A DNA stretch of 64,000 nucleotides. Source: Mastigias papua. Its lineage: Eukaryota > Cnidaria > Scyphozoa > Rhizostomeae > Mastigiidae. The number at the start of each line of letters is the position of its first letter. Positions within the stretch are counted from its first letter, which is position 1. The translations under genes and the position numbers were made by a program. The notes beneath the pieces are model-generated. The model was given only the letters and a program-made list of their open reading frames with translations, was not told where the DNA came from and did not search any database. Shown here in pieces: positions 47,216-60,005 of the stretch. The stretch lies in NCBI GenBank assembly GCA_964019165.1, contig OZ025278.1:11996962-12060961 (forward strand). The letters run 5' to 3'.

Positions 47216-50200
47216 GTACGTATGATGACAGATTTCCAACCCTCTTACACTCATCCATACATTTTGTGTGTGTTATAGCTGATTAGCCTAAGATCAAATT
47301 GTGCTAATGTGAACTTGTATAAACTACTAATAAATGAAAGTTTACCTTATAAATAATGTAAAAAGAGCTGTACTTGTTCAATAATATAGGCTCTTTTCCC
47401 TCCCTCCACCATCCCCCAATCAACCCCCATCTGCGTTTCTTTCCGGGATTTTTCTGTTTAGGAATGCTGTAGTGTCACCAATCTCAGATTGGATTATGGG
47501 ACAATGGCGTGCTAGTTTTGATGAATTCTGAACTTGATAGTATAAGATAACCCTTTTTATTACAGATTTATGCCTGTTTTCCTTAATTACGTTTTACTTT
47601 GGAACCATACATTTATGACGTCCTTAAGAGAGTAGTGAAATTTGACGCCCCCCCCCTCCTTCACCATCTACAAACATCGGGTAATATCGAATTGCAGGAA
47701 CATCTGTTTGTGGATGTCCAGATCTTTTTAATAGCCCCCCCCCCCAACTGGCAATAAATTCAATTGGCATAGGAATAAACCATTAACAATTTGCCATCTT
47801 TTATACTGATATCCTCCCCCCCCCCATACATATGGACGTCATAAACGTATGGCCCCTTTGTATAGCCTTGTACGTATTTGAATCTGAACAATTCGAATGA
47901 CATATTAGGTATGATCGTGGGCGTCACCCAGAGAAGTAAACTTCATCAGAACCCACTTGTTAGCTGTTTAGGGTGATACCCCCTGGCTTAGGCATACTTT
48001 TGCTTTCTTAATTAAACTTTGGTTGATTTTTAAGACAATGGGAATATATCAAGAAAACCACGATTACTTCTCATGAGCTGCGTTAATCAAATCTCTTAAA
48101 CAACTTGAAGAACGCCCTCGTGCCCTATGAGTCTACTATGTGTCTGGGTCAGTCAGACTGCGTCTGTATAATTAGCTATGTGCCTGATTGTGTATCGATT
48201 TAGAACTTTGCTATAATGTAGAGCTGTGATTGCACTGTATGTACGAAATGTGTTTGCTTAACTTGCATTTACGGAGTTTTTTGTATAATCCTAAGGAAAT
48301 CGGGCGTCTTTTTTCATGATTTAATGTATTTGAAGCAATTTTCTTCCGCCGCTTTTCAGAGCATTACCACCTAATTTCAGAGCTTGAAAGATATGATACA
48401 AATGAGACAAGCTAAGATGGGAATAAAATGATGATGATGGCCAACTTTAGTTTTGTATACCATATAGTTATAATAAGTTTATGTTTGAAGTTGATTAGTG
48501 ATGCTTAAGGTTAAAGAATTTTTAAATTGATGATGGACAGAAATCGTGATTGTAGACCTGATGACGAGACGGCTTTGCTTGACAGTTGCTAACATGAAGT
48601 ATTTGTTGATTGGATTGATGTAATGATTTCTGGTGATGGGCATAGAAATTTTTTGGAGTCCAGTAAGGGACAGGTCATTAATTATTTGTGGGGAAAGGGT
48701 GGAAGACACCCTCATATATTTGATGGAATTTTCACTCCTCCTATCAGATTTATGTTAAAAACTTGTCCCCACTCCAGGACTTCAGAAGAAAATCCATAGT
48801 TCTTCTTTTTAAATGCTCTTTATTTTTCATCCCCCTCCTTCTGAGTGAGCAGAATTTTGGTCCCCTTCATAGATATCTTCCATCCCCTCCCCTAAAAGAA
48901 TTAATGACCGGTCCCTAACTATGATTATTCTTTGATAACAGTGATATGTTAGGTGCTTACATGTTTTGAGAAATGATTATGATGATGGGGATGATAGCTG
49001 CGATCATCGTTTGTTCGATTTTGATTATGATTGATTGCTAGGAAGGAAATTTAAATCGGATTGATTATGATGTTTTTGATCCTAGTTATAATCAGAATGA
49101 TGGGACTGATGACGATAGTCGTATTGTATCGATGATCATGGTCGTTGTAGCAACGTCATCTCTTAATTGCTTGTGAGTCATTGCAGTCATGGATCAAACT
49201 CTTTAAAGATTACAAGAACTTTAGTTATTATCCTGTGGCATCTGTCAGCCTGTGGAGAATGCCGGGTAGCTATTTTCAATTTACCTGCTACTATTCATAT
49301 CCATTGTGAAAATCACACACTATGTTGGAGAATACGGGGCTTCAAACTGCGATCTGTTTCTGAAATCCCACCACATTATCTTCATTTGTGAATTATTGAT
49401 TCACTTTAAGTATTTTCAGGCGACTGTTGCAAGACACCTTGTCTTTTTGATCTATTTTACGTCTTGATATAAGGAAATAGCTCCACTTATCTACTAATGC
49501 CAACGATCAGCTGCAAGTTTATGCTATTAGTGTATGTCATTGCTGCTCGACTCAGGGCCGAACTATTAGTTTCACTTACTGGGCAACTGTTTAAGAGTTA
49601 TGGCAATAGAGTCTCTTATTTGGCTGTTGGAGCTGGAGTAAAGTTTCTGGTTAGTTTTGGCTTTTGGATGTTACCCAAACCTCGTATTGATTATGCCATC
49701 TTTATCCAACAAGAGATTCCGAGTTATCTCAAACAGGACTGTCGTGGAGGGGGGCTCAGGGGACTCAACCCCTCTTGCTAAAATGAAGGGAGTTTTTGGG
49801 GGGCTTAGCCCCCTTTTTCCAGTGAGTGTATGGTGGTTTCATGAATTCCTAGCTTAATAGTATGAATCAACCCATTACTCTGGTTTTATGTATCTTAACA
49901 TCAATTAAGTATAACTTTTACATAACCATGAATGTATTTACATTTGCACAGTTCTGAATGAAATACTGGGTGTGTTAATGGGTGTGGTCCATAGAATAGC
50001 CGGTAGCACAGCCCCCCCTCCCCTATTAGCTTTTTAGGACGGTATCACTAATCTCAAGCTATCTACAGAGATAGTGGGAATTATGTGACAGGGTTGCATA
50101 TGGCTAACATGAGGCTAGTCTGTTGGAATTGGAAATTTGTTCATCAACAGCCAAGGTCCCTTTTTGGATAACTTGCCTTATGGCTAAGCCCCACCTCAGG

Positions 50201-51395
50201 GTTAATCTTTTTGGAAGCTAGAAAGGCAAGAAGCGTAATTTATTAGGAGAAAATATTTCAACATGGCACCTCTTCACATTTCGGTCATGGAGATACATTG
50301 ATGTCTTCTTTAAGCTTTCCTATAGAGTCTAGTTTAAAGTTCTTGTTCGGATTTTCGAAGAGGTTCTACAATAATGTGCATACGGATGATGGATCCATGA
50401 ATGAATCCGAAACGTTCTAATATTTATCACAAAGCTGCGGTTCCCGAACAATGTATCAATTTCCCAATGATGTCAGTGGAAGTTTCAGTCGTACCTTGAA
50501 TGCGGAAACACCCAGCTTTTATAGCTCTTTTCTTATCAAGAATATCTGTCGTTTGAGATTACGAACAACAGTGTTTGATTTTTACAGAATCCGTAGATTT
50601 GTCATACAAGGCCAGTTTCTTACAAAAGCTCTAAGGATGTGCTGTTGGGAGGGTCGATATACTATATTAACTATTAAACACAAAGGTATGTTAAAATTAG
50701 ATTATTCAACAAAATATATGATTCCAATACTTATATCCTCACTTATATCACAACTTAACAAGTTTAAAATCTAGAAATTAGCTCTGAAGACTACTGTTTA
50801 TCACAATCCTATCTCTATATGCATTATTGATGAACTTCGTAATGCATTTCACGAAAATAGTGTTATTCCTTCATCCTTCAGGCTGTCGCTGGTGAAATTT
50901 CTCTGCAGACGATTTGAAGGTATAGCACAAGAGCGCGGATTGCTCATGCTGGCATGATTAATGCTGATTAGTGCTTAACAATTCCTTCAACCACCTCATC
51001 GTGTATTTCCATGGATTGATATCGAGACTCACTTCTTTTTGAAGGTTTTTGGATAACAGGTATGTAGGTTCTGCTTCATTATTGTATTGTTTGCTGCATC
51101 CTGTAAAATATGTACGTCTGGAGATTTTAATCACAATTTCCAGACGATTCCTTAGTGCTCTGAAGGGTTTCCGTTTGTAGGCTACAGCTCTCATCTTTTA
51201 TCAGAGTCATTTCCTATTGAGCTTTTAGGTTACAACAGGTAGGTATGCCACTTTGGCAACTATCACTTCCATCCCTAGGGTCCTTTGGTGTCGTTCGATT
51301 TGTTCATTGGCATTTGCTATTTGCTACTGTAGCCATTTATTGTTGTTGTTTTTACTGGGACGGATTTTGGTAACGTAAGTTTTTGATGCACCATG
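47216..51395. other. Intergenic stretch without recognisable features
   Basis: No coding exon, RNA gene or complete mobile element is recognised over about 4.2 kb. There are poly-C tracts near 47650, 47735 and 47815, GATGAT-rich sequence near 48960-49150 and a GGGGGCTTAGCCCCC hairpin near 49797. The last resembles the tips of the C-rich MITEs elsewhere in the window. The short open frames have no coding character. Confidence 0.5.
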
Positions 51396-51399
51396 CACG

Positions 51400-51600
51400 A
51401 GCAACCGCCTTTTAGCTGAGTTGCTAGAACGTTCGTCTATCTTGCAGAAGATCCACGGTTTGAAGTACTGCTTGGGCCACGTTGTAGATACTAGCTTGCT
51501 ACCAAACAACACATGGTACCTGGTGGCAATACCTGGTAATAAGGACCTAAGCACCCTAATGCACAAGTTGACGGCCAAGGATGAGTGTCCGTACTAATAA
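51400..51600 (+). mobile_element. Probable tRNA-derived SINE
   Basis: TTTTAGCTGAGTTGCTAGAA fits a tRNA A box, and CCACGGTTTGAAGTACTGC, about 40 bp on, fits a B box (GGTTTGAAGTACT). A GC-richer body follows to about 51600. A TTGTTGTTGTTTTT run lies just upstream and may be the tail of another copy on the opposite strand. The 84-codon minus frame over it is an artefact. Confidence 0.5.
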
Positions 51601-54566
51601 ACATTCCCCAACGTACTCATCTTACGTGAGATTTGACTTTACATTTAATTATCCATCAAAGCTTTCTATATCCGTTACTAACTACCAAGTCAACTATTGA
51701 AGAGACTGTTTATAGTGTGTTTATTTGGTTAGGAAGATATTCAATGACGTAGGTAGATGTGGTCAGGGCGAGGGGGTGAAAAACCCCTATGCAGAGTTAA
51801 ACTGCCGTCTTAACGTGTTGAAGAATGATCCAGTCTCTTTTTTGTTTTAACTAAATATTAAATTGGAACGAAAGGCCTTCATGGAAAGCACAGCTATGCT
51901 TGTTATTTTTTTGTCGGAAAGTCTTCATTTCCTGCTACCTTTCATAAATTTTCCTATCTATGCCTCTGAAGATATTATTACTCGTTAAAGTTGCCAGCAA
52001 AACGAGTTTGTCATTTTGTGTCGTCAATCATTGAGTATGACGATCAGGCATGTATTGAATCGATTGTATGATGATGGAAGTGATTGCACAAACCATCACT
52101 GACTTCATAATGATCGGTGCAATCATTCTCATCATTAGACCATCGTTGTTTATACGAAATAGCCACGTTAAGCAATAGTTGCTTTCTCAAGAAAATGCTC
52201 TCAATTGAAAACTATCGATTCCTTTTCTGCGACTTTTGTCCCCCCTCAAGGATCCCGTACCCACACCCGTATTCTTGTACTTTCTTTGAATTATCGCCAG
52301 TGGTGACTGTACACAAGAATCTACCAATCAGAATCGTATACTAGAAGTCTACTGTCGCCCAAGTAACAATCCTGCCGTTATATATCTCCAAATGGCTGCG
52401 CTTCAAGCCTGCGTCATAAGACGAACACTCTGTAGGACAGACATACGCATTGTGCTCTAACCCCCGTTTGTTCGAAACCACAAATACAATAGTAGTCAAA
52501 TGGGTTACGGACAAGCCAGCAAGGTGTTCTCCTGTCGTAAACACTACGCAATGGGCTGTCGTGTGTGAGGAATACCGCTACTTTGTATAAAGTCGTAGAG
52601 CACTGGCTTTGATGCACAATCGACATATATATGGACTCGTTACCACAAGGAAGCAAGTGAGTTTATTACGAAAGCTTTTGTACATGTGAAGTATTGACAC
52701 TTTCTAACAACCCCTGGCTAACAACCACTGCAGTTGTTGTGATTCCATCCTTCAACTTATAACAACCTACCTTTTCACCGCGCAGCTATATTCCTCAATG
52801 GTGAATGAGATAGAGTATAGGAAAGTTAGACCTCGGAATAGCGTGCATTAAAAGTGATGGTTCAAATAAATATTTAATATACGTAATTACTATTTTGTTG
52901 TTTTTAATCACTTTAAGAAAGTTTGTAATTTCGCTTGAAATTGTTACCTTTGTTTCGAAACTACTGTCGATTTTTCTTTCTCATTACTCATACTTGAGTT
53001 GTCACACTCGGCGTGTGTTCAGCCGTCTACTGCAATCACCTCTGTTTGAAGCGTTCCGAGACTTCTTAGCTTAAAGCTACCTTTTCATAGCCATTGTTGC
53101 TTTCGTTTTCAATTAATATTTGGGGCCAATCACGCCCAGAGGCGTCTCTAGAAAACGTGGGAAAGAGGGCTAATAACTTCGTGGAGTAGGGGGCTCACTA
53201 TGGTTGGATCCGACGTTGGAAGAAGATTTTTCAAACAGTGTCCTTTAGACTGAGCTAGGAGGTACCTACCATGCAAAAATGTAACTGACTACTTTAGTGA
53301 TCCGGTCGTGACTCAAGGAGAGATCTACATTAAAACTTAAAATAGCGCAGGAATACAAATTTATTGGAGAAGAGTTGGGAGGAACTTAGTGTGCTTGGTA
53401 AATCATGAAAAGATTTTGCCGACTGACATAACATTTCTTATCAATTTGCTGACGGAATCTTTTCCAGAGGGGTGTTTTGCCCCCAATACGCCCAATGTAT
53501 GGATGGCCTGGCCACACTATCTCTCACGTTTGATAGTCAAATCTACATGCAGGTCTTTCGGAACACTTAAAGTCTGTTTTGTCTTTGCAATACTCCTTCA
53601 ACTATATACTTATTACTCTTATTTATTATTTATTGATTATTCGACCTTATCATCATTTGTTTACAAACTTCAGTATGTTATTTCCTCTTTGTCAGTTAGC
53701 TCTGGCCCATCCGCCCATCCAGTCGTCTGTTTTTTAGTTGTGCATGCTCTCAGTAGTATCTGACTTTTATCATTGCAATTTCGTAATACGACTGTAGCTT
53801 TATGTCTCATCGCGGTAAATTTATACGCGTGATAGTCAGCTACCAGGTTAATTAAGTAAATTTGCTCAGATACAGATTCGAATCCCTCTAGAAAGAATGA
53901 GTTTCTGCTGTCATGTCAAACATTGATTCTGAGTAGGTGTATGGGAGATTGGCATATAGTTTGAGCTTGAGTGCTATTCGTCTGCGGAGGAGACTGATCT
54001 TCTTCTCCGTCCACAGCTGCAGTTAATTGTCACATCCAATACAGAAATTGCACCATTCATCATTTCTTTGAATACAAATGATAGATTTGCACTTGACTCT
54101 CTTTCACAGGCTGCATGAGTTTTGTAAATAGCACAATTTTCATGTACAGGTTTGCTTCAGATCTTTTCACCAAGCCATAATCGTTAAGATCATTTGAACA
54201 CTCGAACTCGACATGTGAGCCTTGTCTCTCAATGTGATTATTAATTCTGGCAGTTGCAGGGGTGTGACCTCAATTCCATATACGTGCCTGTTTATATCAA
54301 AATCTACTATTGTCAACCTCGATTAGACGGCAAAGTTCATCATCTTGCAACAAAGTGATCAAGTTTGTTATCAGAAAATATTTCAGTTCGTAAACAAGTG
54401 TCTAGAAAATAGCTATTCACAAAATGAAACAACATGACCCTTAATACTTTAATTAATTAGATCGCGAATTTGGATTAATTTATGCGTTGATTGTAGTATA
54501 CTTCGAGTAAATTTTGTTTGGTTTTTCTCCTCGTATTTGAATTCACTTTTGTTGTTGTGTTTAAGT
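51601..54566. other. Intergenic stretch without recognisable features
   Basis: About 3 kb with no recognised exon, RNA gene or repeat family. The 124-codon open frame at 53389-53763 lacks motifs and has no neighbouring splice signals that I trust. Confidence 0.45.
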
Positions 54567-55236
54567 GCTGTTTACACTACATATAGTAGCCTAGGTTCGC
54601 CAAAACTAACCCAGGTTAGTTTTATGTAAACGCGAGCTAATCCAGGTTCGGCTGAGGTTAGGTCAACCCACTTCTAGAGGTACGTTCGCCCTAGGTTGAA
54701 CCTAGGTTTGTTCTGTTCACAAACCTGGTGTGAACCTGGGTTAGTTTTTCCTCTACGCATTCTTAGTAATGGAAATGCCACGTAAATTTCAACAAACGGA
54801 TGAATTCATCTATGTTTATCAAATTTCTGTCTTCCATCTATGATATAAATATAATTGATGCAGGCAAATATTATAGGTGCAACTTGGAAAGAAAATGGCG
54901 TTCTGGCATGAATCAGGATCCTAGGTGCTCAACGTAGCTATAGTTGTTCTTCTTATCCCAAAGTGAATTACTGAGGTCATTAATTTCCATATAGGCATAA
55001 ATCTGCCTAATTGAGTACTCGAAATTCAATTATTTGCAAATTTTCAACCATATTGCTTTTACTTCAGTCTTCGTTTTGTGATCTGCACATGCGTTGATGT
55101 AAACTAACCTGGGTTGGCCCCAGATTGCTTTTACACTACAAAGTCTCGTTGCACTAGTGTAGACGCGGCTTCAACTAACCTGGGTAAGTTTCAACTTGGA
55201 ACGAACCCAGGTTAGTTTGTGTAGTGTAAACAGGCC
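54567..55236. mobile_element. 670-bp TIR element, GTTTACACTACA ends
   Basis: The left end reads GCTGTTTACACTACATATAG, and the right end is GTGTAGTGTAAACAGGCC, its inverse. Next to each end are several copies of AACCTGGGTTAGTTT in both orientations (for example near 54606, 54720, 54740, 55108, 55178 and 55206), giving complex subterminal repeats. No coding capacity and no convincing target duplication. Confidence 0.7.
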
Positions 55237-55324
55237 TTTGGCAGTTTTAGCTTTAACCACGTTATGTTTTCGTTTTATGTTTATTCTTCAATACATATGT
55301 TTTTATTAGAATATGATCTATAAG

Positions 55325-55505
55325 AACATCAATGCTCAAGATCGCTGCAATTTAAGAATTGTTAAGAATAATGTAAGGCTTTAGATAGTCTATGCGAGTA
55401 TTAGTGGTCTAAATCACTCAAACTTAAGAATAATTTAAGAATATTCTCGAGCTCAAAATACAAAAAAATTTAAGAATATCGAGGCTCAGCAAAAAGTTAG
55501 GTATT
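55325..55505. repeat. Dispersed repeat family D, further copy
   Basis: Two head-to-tail partial units: AATGCTCAAGATCGCTGC, AACTTAAGAATAATTTAAG, and a closing AATATCGAGGCTCAGCAAAA. Matches 47080-47210 in order and orientation. Confidence 0.55.
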
Positions 55506-56190
55506 CTTGTTAAAAGAAATGTGTAGCTGTTTTTACCCATGCAATATAGATTGCACGTAGGCTCTTGGTAGAAATGAAATCTGAATTTTATTCTGAATCT
55601 TCATATACTATGATTCCTGTTCAGTGCTTTCCCGAAGGACTCTGAGTAGGGGGAGGGTGTAGCAAGATAAATTTTACCGACAGGCAACTTGATTATAGCT
55701 GACAAGCCATGATCGCAATAACAACTGTTGGCTAAGAATTGCAGACGGCTTCTACGGAACATTGGGGGGGGGGAGTTAGTGTGCCATCACCACATCCCCT
55801 ACTTCGGCATGTCCCAGATTCTTTTTTTTCTGCACTATAATCTTCGCTATCATCAAATTGGAACTATTTATTCTGGACCCTTTTAACAGAGTCGTTTGCC
55901 TACCAAGGAGCCCGTATTTACAGTCGACTAGAAAGAACTATTCGCGAAGAAACATCCATCTTCCCATTCAAAAAGAAATTACAACTGTTGAAGACTTTGT
56001 AGATTTCCAAGAGAAATGTATTGGACTATAATTATAGTCTTATCCTTTTACTTGTGTATTTTAACTATTTCTTTTCTATTCTACTGTTAACTTACTTTAG
56101 CTACCAATGATTGTTAATGGGTAGGGATACAGTTCCTTGAATTATAACAGACTGTCCTTGTCTGAACAAGTCAACCTGCTAAAATATTGG

Positions 56191-56252
56191 TTATTATTAT
56201 TATTATTATTGTTGTTGTTGTTGTTATTGTTGTTGTTGTTGTTGTTGTTGTT
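56191..56252. repeat. (ATT)n/(GTT)n microsatellite
   Basis: ATT triplets passing into GTT triplets over 62 bp. The 55506-56190 stretch before it shows nothing recognisable apart from a G-run near 55766. Confidence 0.93.
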
Positions 56253-56524
56253 AATTGACTAATTCTCATCTAGATGGAATTGCATAATGACACAGTCATT
56301 GGTTTTCCTTTTCCATCTCGCTCGCCATGCCTAAATTCTCCTGCCGAATCAGTTCCTTCAAAATCACCTGTGATTCCGAACTTTCCTGCTATATAGATTC
56401 CAGCCCGTGTACACATGTAGAAGTTTGATCTTTGTTAACCAAGTTTATTAAAGAAAAGTTTCGATCCATGTAAAGGAGCTTGCAAAGAATGAGCTAATAT
56501 CGATTTCTCCCACGTAAAAAAGTT

Positions 56525-56660
56525 GAATTTTGAAACTTGAGCCTCGTGATTTTCTGAACATTTTCTTAAGATTTTGGCGATTTGAGCCTCATTTTCTTAA
56601 GATTTTGGCGATTTGAGCCTCATTTTCTTATAAACTTTTTTCTTATAAAAACGTGTACGT
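56525..56660. repeat. Repeat family D, inverted derivative with short tandem duplication
   Basis: Contains TTGAGCCTCATTTTCTTAAG twice with a GATTTTGGCGATTTGAGCC spacer, followed by TTTTCTTATAAACTTTTTTC. The same order recurs at 57720-57880, ending in an ACGTGTA motif. Confidence 0.5.
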
Positions 56661-57252
56661 TGTTTTCCCAGCAAAGATAGCACACTCTTAATTAGCAATG
56701 CGGTTGTTTTGCACCGAATAATGCACACGAGCATATTTATTGTACATCACGGGGTATTTTATCAGCTGGTCGTGTATTGTATCGTGCCAATGTCACCCAA
56801 TGTCGTGTATTATACTTCTACGCAAATAGTCCCAATGTCACCATGGCAGCGATATTACTCCTATTAAGTATTTTTTCTTTCATTCAAACTAATGGTGATT
56901 TCGTCGGTTATCGTTGCTTCCAGCCCGGTTAGACAGATTAGCAAGACTAGTTTTGAGTGTGCTGTTTTGCCTAACTTGAGCACTTGTGATGGTAAGGAGA
57001 TGCCATATCGTGCATAAACCCGTGCATTAAATATAATGTCGTGGCAGTTCAGCGCTGACAGTGGTTATAAGACTGGCAAAAAGATAGCGGAGAGGTTGTA
57101 ATGTTCGAGATTATGTACTTCTATCGATATACATGTTTTCTCTAATAAAGTTTTTTGGCCCTGTATTGCAACTAGCTTGGTTTTTTGATGATTTTGGTAT
57201 CAAAATTCCTTTTTGTACTTTCTTGGCAAAAGTAATTGAGTTCTGATGTTTT

Positions 57253-57447
57253 GTGGTATCTGTACTGAAGTCAAGCAAGCACGTTTCGCGAAACTACAAA
57301 GTTGTACGAAACGGCAAGGACTACGAAAACATTACACAAGAATGCATAGATGAACACAGGAAATATATAGGAGTTAAATCTGAGAGAGGACGGGCCTGTG
57401 TGAAAATCGAAATTTCTAGTGTATGTGAACTTATCACCCTTCCTTAA
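57253..57447 (+). other. Short unassigned open frame
   Basis: 64 codons including HVSRNYKVVRNGKDYENIT and ECIDEHRKYIGVKSERG. Its composition looks more protein-like than that of nearby frames. There is a possible donor after EISS (GTATGTG). I recognise no family and cannot link it to the KCNQ-like gene downstream. Confidence 0.2.
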
Positions 57448-57529
57448 ATCTCAAAAAACTAGTATTGAACTTCATCAATTTTGTGAGTAGAGTGATACAC
57501 GTCTTTTTTTATATGAAAAACACTTTTTA

Positions 57530-57880
57530 TCCTGAGGCTTAATTTTCTTAACTTTTCACGAATCTGAGGCTGAGATTTTCTTAAGTTTTTCTAAACTTTT
57601 GTAGGAATAAACTGGCTAAAACAAGCTACACTGTATTTGTTGGACCACCATAAGTCTCAATCTTTGTACGAGAGTTTGCAAAAATGAACCAATATCAATT
57701 TCTGGCTTTTAAAGAAGATGAACTGTAATTTTCTTAGCATTTTCTTGAACTTGAGCCTTTTGATTTTCTTAGGATTTTCTTAAGATTTTGGCCATTTGAG
57801 CCTCATTTTCTTATAAACTTTTTCTTATAAAAAAACACGTGTAGTTTCTTATAAACCAATTTCCTATAAAAACGTGTAGT
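57530..57880. repeat. Repeat family D, further inverted copies
   Basis: One partial copy at 57530-57600 (CTGAGGCTTAATTTTCTTAA) and a longer one at 57720-57880 that closes with ATAAAAAAACACGTGTAG and a second ATAAAAACGTGTAG. Related ends appear at about 36665-36705 and 61240-61275. Confidence 0.5.
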
Positions 57881-58576
57881 TCCTATATCTTCGCAAATCG
57901 GGCTTCGGTATTTTGTTGTATATGTTTTTGTATAGAAGTAGAGTGTAAATAGCAGCGTTGTCCGTGGTATTTTGTTCAGCAATGGAAAACACAACCGACA
58001 GAACGGGTGACTGTTTAAATAAGCACTGTATGTATTGCAGTCATTCTTGATGGCACTTTATTTGTAGTGAGCGAGAAACAGTGCCAGCAGTGCCTCCTTT
58101 GGCCGTCCAATAAGTCTTTGGTTCGAGCAATGCATTGAAACTTGTCTGGGTTATCAACCAATGCCTGCCTAATAGGTGCCTGGCGAAAGAACTTAAGGTT
58201 AAAGCGGCGGGAAAAGGAACTACCCACCCTACCTCACAAAGCCGATGAGCATAAAGCATCAAGATCGTCTTCATCATGTTGTTCTTATCATTCTTCCCGT
58301 TACTCCCCTTACGGGGTCTGTGCTGACCTTGAAGTCAATGATCGCCTGCAAATTGTTTAGAAGAGGTGATTAAGTCGGCTAAACGTAATCTACTCTGTTA
58401 CCCCAACAGTCACGTGGCAGAACTGCAGCCTGAGCTGCTGAGCCTGATTTTCACTGAAGTGCCAGACTTGACAGTTTACCACAGAATGAATCGATAGCAG
58501 GTAGTTTCGTTCTGTGCTGGCTCACCACCATTAGTAAGTCTCCTACTGTCAACACCGTCAACATCGCCGTCCTCTT

Positions 58577-58751
58577 TGTTATCATCATCACCATCATCAT
58601 CAATCATCTTCATCATCATCATTATCATCATCAATCATCATCATCATCAATCGTCATCATCATCATCATCATCATCATCATCACCATCATTATCATCATC
58701 AATCATCATCATCAATTATCATCATCAATCGTCATCATCATTATCATCATC

Positions 58752-58792
<41 letters not shown>

Positions 58793-58870
58793 ATCATCAT
58801 CGTGATCATCATCATCCTTAAGTTTTTCACCAATGCATCAGCAACCACTTAATAATCATCATCATCATGA
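58577..58870. repeat. (CAT)n trinucleotide array
   Basis: About 300 bp of CAT triplets with regular AATCATCATC interruptions. The serine/isoleucine-rich open frames are artefacts. Confidence 0.95.
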
Positions 58871-59130
58871 TCACCAACTTCATCTTGATCATCATTCACC
58901 ATTGTTGCAACTACCTCATCTTCATTATGCAACAAATTTTGTGCAGTAGTGCCGATAGAGTTTACTCAAGTAACATCATATGGTTACATCTGTTGTATCG
59001 GTTTATATTCATACACGATAACAGCCGTCTTGTTGCCAAGTTGATCACGTTATGAAATTTCTTTGCAGGGGGATGTGCTGTGTATACTTCGCAAACTATA
59101 TGTGACATGGTCTCTCAATTCATTTTCAAA

Positions 59131-59627
59131 TACTCTCCAGTCCGGAATAGAAGGGGGGTGGCAATAGGCGGGGGGGTTGGAAAAAAGTCTCAAAGTAAAT
59201 AAGCGGGGGGGTGGAATAAGGTCCAAAGTGAATGTCTATGGGTGGGCTGTTATAAATGGAGAGAAGACCAACATATGCATTAGATAAAAATTCTAACTTC
59301 TTGAAAAAAATTTATTACGTTTATTACATACTTCTAGCATGCTAAAAATGTGTCTGTCATCGTCGTTCATAATGTCATCATCATTGGCACAACTGTCAGC
59401 TGCGTTTTCAGTGCTTCTTGCAGCAATTATGCATTTCACATTAGCATTTTGTCAGTTCAACAAACATTCACAACGAGTTACTTTCGCCGAACAATTCTTG
59501 GTCTGGTTGGGAAAATTTCCTCTTGGCTCAAAATTAATAAGCGGGGGGGTTGCAATAAGAATGTCCTGGTGTGCATTTTTCGAAAAAATAAATAGTCGGG
59601 GGGACGTCTATTCCGGACTGGAGAGTA
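59131..59627. mobile_element. 497-bp MITE with 21-bp perfect TIR and TA ends
   Basis: The first and last 21 bp are perfect inverse repeats. After an outer TA, which may be the target duplication, the repeat reads CTCTCCAGTCCGGAATAGA. Inside both ends are G-run units of the type AATAAGCGGGGGGGTTG, in direct order. The TA target and small size suit a Tc1/mariner-type MITE. It lies about 380 bp upstream of the KCNQ-like start codon. Open frames inside it are not supported. Confidence 0.88.
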
Positions 59628-60005
59628 GCCCTGAATTACGGTGGCATAGCATTTTTCGCACCTATGCTTTACTACTGTCGCTATATAATCTGCGTGGTGT
59701 GGAAAATGTGTTGGTCAGTTGAAAAATGTGCGGGTGGTTGCCACTTACTATATAATTGTGTATATATATAATTTTTAATACAATGTATACCACTACGATT
59801 TTAATTATTCTTGAGAAATTTCATGAGTATGTAGACAATGCTAGCAAATTGATCACAATTTCAGGTTGCAAATCAGACGAGGTTGTTTTGTCTAATTCTA
59901 ATCTTAAAGTTTGTTTAATTGTGTTAAGTATTAGGAGCATATCTGAATTAGTTTAGATCCTCAAAAATATATAATTTACTTATCGACTTGCCTTCCAGAG
60001 CAAAG

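Noticed and set aside
51324..51578. 84-codon minus-strand frame
   Set aside because: It coincides with a probable tRNA-derived SINE and shows no domain.
59339..59722. 127-codon frame upstream of the KCNQ-like gene
   Set aside because: It runs through the 497-bp MITE and across its right border, so it is not a conserved gene.
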